Source of the DNA: an uncultured Eubacterium sp.
GTDB taxonomy: Bacteria; Bacillota; Clostridia; Lachnospirales; Lachnospiraceae
DNA length: 20,301 nucleotides
Assembly (NCBI GenBank): GCA_910586445.1
Contig: CAJUHV010000072.1
Span: 1 to 20,301, forward strand
Direction of reading: 5' to 3'
The position numbers were made by a program, and so were the translations under genes. Below the pieces are notes generated by a model. The model was not told the DNA's origin and did no database searches. It worked only from the letters and a program-made list of their open reading frames with translations. This document shows, in pieces, positions 14,971 to 20,301 of this stretch (position 1 is the stretch's first letter; each line of letters begins with the position of its first letter).

Positions 14971-15026
14971 AAAAAAGCAGCAGTATATCGCATAAGAGGT
15001 TTCTATGCTTTATACTGCTGTTTTTT
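14971..15026. terminator. Strong bidirectional terminator between convergent genes
   Basis: CAGCAGTATA (14978-14987) pairs perfectly with TATACTGCTG (15011-15020), with an inner GCATA/TATGC stem. A6 lies on the left and T6 (15021-15026) on the right, so each strand has a stem followed by a U run. It lies between the end of the MBL-hydrolase gene (plus) and the end of the FMN-lipoprotein gene (minus). Confidence 0.92.
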
Positions 15027-15061
15027 ACCGGCTTTTATTGATGAAAGGTCTGGCTCTGGGT

Positions 15062-15517
15062 TTATTCTTCCTGGCTTTCTACCGTAATTACATCCGCATT
15101 TCCCGCAGCCGCCTGTTGTATTACAGCGTCAATCAGCCTTAGAAAATTTGAACCGGAGTGGGTTGCGCCGCTGACGGTATCTATGCCGTCTGATCCCTGG
15201 GCCTCGATCAGTTGGGCGACATATTTTCTCGTATAATCATTTGGATAAGTGCTTTGAACCGAAGCCATATTATACATGTAGGCATTGTCCCATGCCTTGA
15301 TATAGCCGCTTGGGTCTTTGGCATTAAACTCAGCATAGACGATCTTATCATCTTTTACCATAATGCACAGATATTCTTTCCAGCCATGTGAATATTCGGA
15401 CATCTCTGCGGTATAAAAACCGTCTTTTAAATAGCCTGAGTTACAGCCGCTTAACAGCCCCGTACATAAAAATGCAGTACATAAAAATAAGCAGATCCAT
15501 TTATTTTTGGTGTTCAT
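15062..15517 (-). CDS. FMN-binding domain lipoprotein
   Basis: This 151-residue protein has a lipoprotein signal peptide: basic MNTKNK, a hydrophobic stretch and the lipobox LLSGC with the lipidated Cys25, so it is anchored on the outer face of the membrane. The rest fits an FMN-binding domain (NqrC/RnfG/PplA-like). DTVSGATHSG at about 113-122 matches the site where ApbE attaches FMN through the Thr of SGAT (Thr119). The segment DGFYTAEMSEYSHGW is a usual N-terminal part of such domains. AGGAGGT lies 6-7 nt before the start. It begins 37 bp after the chemoreceptor gene on the same strand and is probably co-transcribed. A role in extracellular electron transfer or redox sensing is inference; no ApbE is in the window. 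Confidence 0.85.
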   Translation of the reverse strand: MNTKNKWICLFLCTAFLCTGLLSGCNSGYLKDGFYTAEMSEYSHGWKEYLCIMVKDDKIVYAEFNAKDPSGYIKAWDNAYMYNMASVQSTYPNDYTRKYVAQLIEAQGSDGIDTVSGATHSGSNFLRLIDAVIQQAAAGNADVITVESQEE

Positions 15518-15554
15518 ATATACCTCCTATTGATGATTTATGCAGCCGCTTTTT

Positions 15555-17522
15555 TTAAAGGGCAGTCTGTTTCAGCTTCACTTTGGATACATATTCATGC
15601 AGGCTTTCGGACTGCGCGAGAGAAGAAGCTGCCATTTCGTTTGTCTCCTCTGCCAGCGAGCGGTTTCCGTCTGCGATGTTTTGCACGGAGGCCAGCTGCG
15701 CCGTTACACTGGTTACGGCAGAGGTCTGTTCTTCTACGGTGCCTGCCAGTTTTTCGGAAATCTCACGGTACTGTTCCGTTACATTTTGAATCTCACGGAA
15801 CGCGGCAGCCGTATTATCGGCAGTTTTCAGTCCTTTTTGGATCACTTCGATGGAACGGCTGATAATATCATCTGTCTGCTGTACAGATTCTGTAGTTTTT
15901 CCAGACAGCTGGCCGATCTGGGCTGCAACGACCGCAAATCCTTTTCCTGCTTCTCCGGCCCTGGCGGCCTCTATGGAGGCGTTTAGGGAGAGCAGGTTGG
16001 TCTGGAAGGAGATATCGCTGATCAGCTTGCTGATTTTTGATATTTCTTCTACGGAAGAGCTGATTTCTGCCATCATTTCCAGCATGTTTCGCATATTGCT
16101 GTCGCCAAGGGAAGTCTTTTCTGTAGCATTTTCGGCACACTGCTCGATCTGCTGTACATTTTCCTTGTTTTTTTCAATCGAAGAGGTAATCAAAGCCATG
16201 CTTTCATCGAGCTGGTCCAGCAGCTCGGCCTGGTGCATGGAGCCGTCCTGCAGCTGCTTTGCAAAGTCGGAAACCTCCATAGAATTTTTATTTACCTCGT
16301 CTGAAGACTGGTTCATGCGGAGCATAGTTTTGTTTAAGGAATCAGCGATATGCACAAGGGATTCCCGTATAGATACAAAATCACCGTTAAAGCTGTCTGG
16401 TATTTCTACGGTATAGTCTCCGCCTGCAAGCGCATTCAGGCAGGTCTGGATATTGTAGATATATGTATTCAGGCTGGCGATCGTCTTTGCCAGTGCGTCG
16501 GTAAGTATGGCTGTCTCATCGTTGCTTTTGGATAAGATCACTTCGTCGGTCAGGTTGCCGTCCGCCAGCTTCTGTAAGCGGTCAGTTGCAAAAGACAGGG
16601 AAGTTGAGATCTTCTGTGAGACAGAAGTAATAATAACAGCCACAATAAGCAGCAGCAGGACAGCGCATGCCAGCATCAGTAGAAATGCCTTTGTTACGGT
16701 ATCCATAAACTCCATCTGCGGGGCATGGATCATAAGAGACCAGTTTGTCCCCGGTATCGGTGCATATCCGATATAGCTCCTTTGGCCGTTTATGTTCAAT
16801 ATATCGGAGCCTGTCTGATATTCTAAAATATCATCGTATGTTTCCTGTGAATTTTTAGACGACGCAATATCATAGATGCTTTTTTTGTTTCTGATATTTT
16901 CTGTATTACGGTCGCCGATGATCAGGCCTTCTTCATTTATGATGCAGGCGCTTCCAGTGCTGCCGACAATCAGCATGCTGAGCACATCATTTAACACATC
17001 GTATTTGTAGCTGCCGACAAGGAATCCGGTGACTTCTTCGCCGCTGCTTACCGGGATGCCGACACACAGCTGGAGGATTCCGTCAGAATCGTAAGGATCT
17101 CCGATTACCAGATTGTTTGTCTGGTTTAAATAAGTGTAATATGTCTGGGAGGAAATGTCCTCAGGTGCATGAGCATCTCCATATATTTTTCTGCCGGAGA
17201 GGTCATAAGCGGACAGCCATACAAACTCAATTTCATTTTTGGTATCATCCAGACATTTCTGTCTCTGCTCAGCTGTGGAAGAATCGTCACGCAGGATGGG
17301 TTCTTTTGAGAGGTTGTACATGCGCTCCGTAAGCAGGTGCAGGTTTGAGCTTATGCTTTGGGAGGCAATCCGGGCAGTCGTCTGCATGTTGTCCAGCAAT
17401 GTCGCGTTTGTAGAGCTTATATTTCCAATTGACATGATCACAGTAATCAATACAGCTAGAAGTATGGCTACAGACATGACATAGAAAATGATTTTTTGTT
17501 TTAAATTGTGAAACCGTTTCAT
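15555..17522 (-). CDS. Methyl-accepting chemotaxis protein with extracellular Cache-type sensor
   Basis: This 655-residue chemoreceptor has transmembrane helix 1 at about 11-33, an extracytoplasmic dCache-like sensor at about 34-278 (SAYDLSGRKIYGD, GSACIINEEGLIIGDRN, YAPIPGTNWSL) and helix 2 at about 279-301. A HAMP region follows, then a second HAMP-like segment near 351-405 (LAGGDYTVEIPD). The cytoplasmic signalling coiled coil has its conserved tip near 505-533 (FQTNLLSLNASIEAARAGE then GKGFAVVA), where CheA and CheW dock. No C-terminal receptor-methylation tether is seen. AAGGAGAA lies 8 nt before the start. The ligand is unknown; Cache domains commonly bind amino acids, organic acids or amines. 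The FMN-lipoprotein gene follows directly. The minus-strand upstream DNA has TAGAAT as a possible -10 but no clear -35. Confidence 0.95.
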   Translation of the reverse strand: MKRFHNLKQKIIFYVMSVAILLAVLITVIMSIGNISSTNATLLDNMQTTARIASQSISSNLHLLTERMYNLSKEPILRDDSSTAEQRQKCLDDTKNEIEFVWLSAYDLSGRKIYGDAHAPEDISSQTYYTYLNQTNNLVIGDPYDSDGILQLCVGIPVSSGEEVTGFLVGSYKYDVLNDVLSMLIVGSTGSACIINEEGLIIGDRNTENIRNKKSIYDIASSKNSQETYDDILEYQTGSDILNINGQRSYIGYAPIPGTNWSLMIHAPQMEFMDTVTKAFLLMLACAVLLLLIVAVIITSVSQKISTSLSFATDRLQKLADGNLTDEVILSKSNDETAILTDALAKTIASLNTYIYNIQTCLNALAGGDYTVEIPDSFNGDFVSIRESLVHIADSLNKTMLRMNQSSDEVNKNSMEVSDFAKQLQDGSMHQAELLDQLDESMALITSSIEKNKENVQQIEQCAENATEKTSLGDSNMRNMLEMMAEISSSVEEISKISKLISDISFQTNLLSLNASIEAARAGEAGKGFAVVAAQIGQLSGKTTESVQQTDDIISRSIEVIQKGLKTADNTAAAFREIQNVTEQYREISEKLAGTVEEQTSAVTSVTAQLASVQNIADGNRSLAEETNEMAASSLAQSESLHEYVSKVKLKQTAL

Positions 17523-17630
17523 TGCTAATTCTCCTTAATTGTAATTGAAGTATTGCGTTAAAGAATATTCTACCATATTAGGCAAAATATGAACACACTA
17601 TTTTTAATTATTTTATAGATAATTTTTATA

Positions 17631-17659
17631 TTGATTTATAGAATCACATATAGTATATT
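17631..17659 (+). promoter_or_regulatory. Candidate sigma-A promoter for the plsX-acpP-rnc-smc cluster
   Basis: TTGATT (17631-17636) and TATATT (17654-17659) are separated by 17 bp, about 90 bp before plsX. The region is AT-rich, so chance matches are likely. I see no FapR-type palindrome here. Confidence 0.4.
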
Positions 17660-17749
17660 GTAAATGATTTCCATAACCAGAGCATATGTTTAAAATGCTT
17701 TAGCAGTTGGAATGCAGGCAGTAGTGTATGATCAATATAGGAGGAACTC

Positions 17750-18769
17750 ATGAGTAAAAATGTCAGGGTGGTTGTCGATGCCATGGGCGGGGACAATGCC
17801 CCGGGAGAAATTGTAAAAGGTGCGCTGCAGGCTTTAGAAACACAGAAAAATCTGACGATTGTTTTTGTAGGCAGGAAGAAGCCGCTGGAGGCAGAGCTGA
17901 AAAAATATGCGTACGAGGCAGGGCGGGTGGAGACCGTATTTGCCGAAGAAGTCATCGAGATGTCAGAGCCTCCGGTTGCGGCAATTAAGCACAAAAAAGA
18001 TTCGTCGATTGTCGTAGGGCTTAAAATGTTAAAAAACGGTGAGGCAGATGCATTTGTATCAGCAGGCAGCACCGGAGCCGTCCTGGCAGGCGGACAGCTG
18101 ATTGTAGGCAGGCTGGGCGGGGTAAGCAGGCCGCCGCTTGCGCCTTTGATTCCGACCAGCACCGGAGTATCCCTGCTGATTGACTGCGGGGCAAATGTAG
18201 ATGCGAGGGCTTCCTGGCTGGTGCAGTATGCAAAAATGGGTTCTATATATATGAAGCACGTAGTCGGCATTGAAAAGCCGCGTGTAGCAATCGTAAATAT
18301 CGGTGCAGAAGATGAAAAGGGAAATGCGCTTGTCAAAGAGACAATTCCACTGCTCAGGGCTTGTCCGGAGCTGAATTTTACCGGCAGCATCGAGGCAAGG
18401 GATATTCCGTATGGCAGGGCAGATGTCATCGTATGCGAGGCATTTGTAGGCAATGTGATTTTAAAGCTGTTTGAAGGGACATGCTCCATGCTCATGCGTG
18501 AAGTAAAAAAGACGCTTCTGGGGTCTTTCCGCTCAAAGCTGGGCGCTGTATTGATTAAGCCGGCCTTAAAAAAGACGCTTACAAATTTTGACGCTTCACA
18601 GTACGGCGGTGCGCCTATGCTTGGGCTGAAGGGACTGGTCGTAAAGACGCACGGCAGCTCGAAAGCTGTTGAGGTAAAGCATTCTGTTATTCAGTGTGTG
18701 AATTTTTCAAGACAAAATATCAATGAAAAAATAAGCCGCCAGCTTTCGGCCGGCACATCCGCAGAATAA
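17750..18769 (+). CDS. plsX: Phosphate acyltransferase PlsX
   Basis: PlsX converts acyl-ACP and phosphate to acyl-phosphate, which PlsY uses to start membrane phospholipid synthesis; it is a peripheral membrane enzyme. The 339-residue protein shows the family start VVVDAMGGDNAPGEIVKGAL, then PPVAAIKHKKDSSIVVGL, VSAGSTGAVLAGG and CDAFVGNV-like CEAFVGNVILKLFEGT. The C-terminal part has YGGAPMLGLKGLVVKTHGSS. Length is normal. GGAGGAAC lies just before ATG 17750. It is followed by acpP after 43 bp, the usual Firmicutes order, linking fatty-acid supply to phospholipid initiation. Confidence 0.97.
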   Translation: MSKNVRVVVDAMGGDNAPGEIVKGALQALETQKNLTIVFVGRKKPLEAELKKYAYEAGRVETVFAEEVIEMSEPPVAAIKHKKDSSIVVGLKMLKNGEADAFVSAGSTGAVLAGGQLIVGRLGGVSRPPLAPLIPTSTGVSLLIDCGANVDARASWLVQYAKMGSIYMKHVVGIEKPRVAIVNIGAEDEKGNALVKETIPLLRACPELNFTGSIEARDIPYGRADVIVCEAFVGNVILKLFEGTCSMLMREVKKTLLGSFRSKLGAVLIKPALKKTLTNFDASQYGGAPMLGLKGLVVKTHGSSKAVEVKHSVIQCVNFSRQNINEKISRQLSAGTSAE

Positions 18770-18812
18770 TGGAAATGAAATAGAGCAAAATGATAAAGGA
18801 GGAAGAATCGTC

Positions 18813-19043
18813 ATGGAATTCGAGAAAATCAAAAAAATCATCGCAGAAGTACTAAATGTAGATGAGGAAGAAATCACTATGGACACGACTTTTGTAGATG
18901 ACCTCGGCGCTGATTCTCTGGATGTGTTCCAGATTATCATGGGGATTGAAGAGGAGTTTGATATTGAGATTGCCAACGAAGAAGCTGAAAAGATTGCGAC
19001 CGTTGGCGATGCCGTAGAGCAGATTAAAAATGCATTAAATTAG
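18813..19043 (+). CDS. acpP: Acyl carrier protein
   Basis: This 76-residue acidic protein carries growing acyl chains on a 4'-phosphopantetheine arm during type II fatty-acid synthesis. The attachment site is Ser35 in LGADSLDVFQ, the invariant DSL motif. Helix 1 (FEKIKKIIAEVLNVD), the TFVDD turn and the final helix (AVEQIKNALN) follow the family plan. AAAGGAGGAAG precedes ATG 18813. It lies between plsX and rnc. Two hairpins follow its stop codon, the first possibly separating or stabilising the acpP message. Confidence 0.98.
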   Translation: MEFEKIKKIIAEVLNVDEEEITMDTTFVDDLGADSLDVFQIIMGIEEEFDIEIANEEAEKIATVGDAVEQIKNALN

Positions 19044-19051
19044 TGGAAAGA

Positions 19052-19087
19052 GGGTGCTTTTGAGACGGTTATTGTTTTAAAGCACCC
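19052..19087 (+). promoter_or_regulatory. Stem-loop after acpP
   Basis: GGGTGCTTT (19052-19060) and AAAGCACCC (19079-19087) form a perfect 9-bp stem with an 18-nt loop. It is followed by CTTACAAATT rather than a T run, so it is not a standard terminator. It may be a partial terminator or an RNA-stabilising 3' end for the abundant acpP message. Confidence 0.6.
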
Positions 19088-19101
19088 CTTACAAATTCAT
19101 G

Positions 19102-19136
19102 ACAATAGAAAGTCCGCGCAGCGTGCGTTCTATTGT
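19102..19136 (+). promoter_or_regulatory. Stem-loop in the rnc leader, candidate RNase III target
   Basis: ACAATAGAA (19102-19110) pairs perfectly with TTCTATTGT (19128-19136). Inside it, after a 4-nt bulge, CGCGC (19115-19119) pairs with GTGCG (19123-19127) around a 3-nt loop, giving 14 pairs in all. It ends 18 nt before the rnc start codon and has no T tail. RNase III of several bacteria controls its own message by cutting a leader hairpin; a similar role here is inferred. Confidence 0.55.
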
Positions 19137-19154
19137 TTCAGAAAGTGAGGCAGT

Positions 19155-19838
19155 ATGAGAAAACAGCTGGAGTTTCAACAGGTAATCGGGTATGAGTTTA
19201 TTCATTCAGGACTTTTAGTACAGGCACTGACACACAGCTCATATGCAAATGAAAGGCGGATGAGAAAGCATTCAGATAATGAGCGGCTGGAATTTTTGGG
19301 GGATGCGGTGCTGGAAATCATAGCCAGTGAGTTTTTGTATCATCATTTTCCAGACCTGCCGGAAGGAGAACTGACTAAAATGCGCGCAAGCCTTGTCTGT
19401 GAGCAGACGCTGGCAGCCTGTACCAAAGAGCTTGACCTTGGCAGCTACCTGCTGCTTGGCAGGGGAGAGCAGCAGACCGGGGGCAGGCAGAGGCATTCTA
19501 TCTTGTCGGATGCGCTGGAAGCGCTCATCGGTGCTATATATCTGGATGGTGGTTTTGCTAGTGCAAAAGAGTTTGTTATGAAATATATATTGACAGACAT
19601 CGCCAATAAGCAGCTCTTTTATGATAGCAAGACTATCCTGCAGGAGATGGTGCAGGGCCAGGGCCTGGGTGCGATTCATTATAGACTGGCAAAAGAAAGC
19701 GGGCCGGACCATAATAAGCTGTTTCAGGTCGAGCTGTCCATCGACGGCAGTGTAGTGGGCCTCGGTGAAGGGCATACAAAAAAAGCAGCAGAGCAAGAGG
19801 CGGCATACAATGCCCTGGTAAAGCTGAAGGAAAAATAA
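19155..19838 (+). CDS. rnc: Ribonuclease III
   Basis: RNase III cuts double-stranded RNA in rRNA precursors, mRNAs and structured leaders. The 227-residue protein has the signature NERLEFLGDAVL with Glu46 and Asp50, and SDALEALIGAIYLDGG with Asp119 and Glu122, the four acidic residues that bind the catalytic magnesium ions. A double-stranded-RNA-binding domain follows from about 155 (TILQEMVQGQGLG ... GEGHTKKAAEQEAAYNAL). Length is typical. The start follows GTGAGG with normal spacing. It is followed after 12 bp by smc, the usual order in Bacillus and Clostridia. The leader hairpin at 19102-19136 could be its own substrate. Confidence 0.98.
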   Translation: MRKQLEFQQVIGYEFIHSGLLVQALTHSSYANERRMRKHSDNERLEFLGDAVLEIIASEFLYHHFPDLPEGELTKMRASLVCEQTLAACTKELDLGSYLLLGRGEQQTGGRQRHSILSDALEALIGAIYLDGGFASAKEFVMKYILTDIANKQLFYDSKTILQEMVQGQGLGAIHYRLAKESGPDHNKLFQVELSIDGSVVGLGEGHTKKAAEQEAAYNALVKLKEK

Positions 19839-19850
19839 GCGGAGGAAATA

Positions 19851-20301
19851 ATGTATTTAAAAAGTATAGAAGTGCATGGTTTTAAATCCTTCGCAAATAA
19901 AATCGTATTTGATTTTCACAATGGTATTACGGGCATTGTGGGGCCGAATGGCAGCGGCAAGAGCAATGTAGCGGATGCGGTCCGGTGGGTATTAGGGGAG
20001 CAGAGTGCCAGGCAGCTGCGCGGCGCGAGCATGCAGGACGTGATTTTTGCGGGAACCGAAAACCGCAGGCCGGTAAGCTACGCCTATGTGGCAATTACAC
20101 TGGACAATACCGACCATATGCTGCCGGTAGATTATGAAGAAGTAACGATTGCAAGGCGCGTATACCGCTCCGGAGAAAGTGAATATCTGTTAAATGGCAG
20201 TACCTGCCGCTTAAAGGATGTATATGAGCTGTTTTACGATACCGGTATCGGCAAGGAAGGCTATTCGATTATCGGACAGGGCCAGATCGAGCGGATATTA
20301 A
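19851..20301 (+). CDS. smc: Chromosome segregation protein SMC, N-terminal part (cut by window end)
   Basis: Only the first 150 codons are in the window. The N terminus MYLKSIEVHGFKSFANK and the Walker A GIVGPNGSGKSNVADAVRWV with the following LGEQSARQLRG are diagnostic for SMC, the condensin ATPase that compacts and resolves sister chromosomes with ScpA and ScpB. DTGIGKEGYSIIGQGQIERI, including the Q-loop region, closes the visible part. GGAGGAAAT lies 3 nt before ATG 19851. The frame is open to the window edge. The coiled-coil arms, hinge and C-terminal Walker B are outside. Confidence 0.97.
   Translation, partial: MYLKSIEVHGFKSFANKIVFDFHNGITGIVGPNGSGKSNVADAVRWVLGEQSARQLRGASMQDVIFAGTENRRPVSYAYVAITLDNTDHMLPVDYEEVTIARRVYRSGESEYLLNGSTCRLKDVYELFYDTGIGKEGYSIIGQGQIERIL

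Noticed and set aside
17540..17620. Sigma-D (motility) promoter upstream of the chemoreceptor gene on the minus strand
   Set aside because: A GCCTAATAT string resembles the GCCGATAT box, but the TAAA box is at the wrong distance (19 instead of about 15 bp).

Overview
The window looks like chromosomal DNA from an endospore-forming Clostridia species, most likely a Lachnospiraceae gut-type organism. This rests on a full-length spoIVA, the Firmicutes-style plsX-acpP-rnc-smc cluster, AGGAGG-type ribosome binding sites, moderate GC content and a plant-polysaccharide hydrolase locus. No rRNA, tRNA, CRISPR array or transposase gene was recognised. All calls come from reading the sequence by eye, without database searches.

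Layout. (1) 330-4908: a tightly packed carbohydrate operon with a GH2 beta-galactosidase-like enzyme (frame broken by two opposite one-base homopolymer indels), a sugar-phosphate isomerase/epimerase-like TIM barrel and a GH43 enzyme. (2) 4909-5461: a decayed stretch with the apparent tail of a membrane transporter gene, a perfect consensus sigma-A promoter and a 160-bp palindromic MITE. (3) 5462-8708: a GT2 glycosyltransferase, a PgeF/YfiH-family protein and spoIVA, which has its own candidate sigma-E promoter. (4) 8905-12747: an XRE regulator divergent from an MBOAT acyltransferase / SGNH-protein pair of the kind that O-acetylates surface polymers. The MBOAT gene is dead twice over, from an in-frame nonsense codon and a MITE insertion. 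A half-MITE sits directly before the SGNH gene. (5) 12903-14948: an MTA/SAH-type deaminase and an MBL-fold hydrolase, ending in a bidirectional terminator. (6) 15062-17522, minus strand: a chemoreceptor gene followed by an FMN-binding lipoprotein gene. (7) 17750-20301: plsX, acpP, rnc and the 5' part of smc.

The most distinctive feature is the MITE family. Two 160-bp copies in opposite orientation and one 86-bp half copy lie within 6 kb. The element is nearly a full-length palindrome and is flanked by TA. One copy forms the likely 5' leader of the glycosyltransferase operon, one destroys the MBOAT gene, and the half copy is cut within a few bases of the palindrome centre. Removing copy 2 plus one TA restores the MBOAT reading frame exactly, which fixes the element ends and the target duplication. 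Other regulatory signals are a perfect palindrome over the -35 box of the MBOAT promoter next to the XRE gene, and two hairpins between acpP and rnc, the second close to the RNase III start codon.
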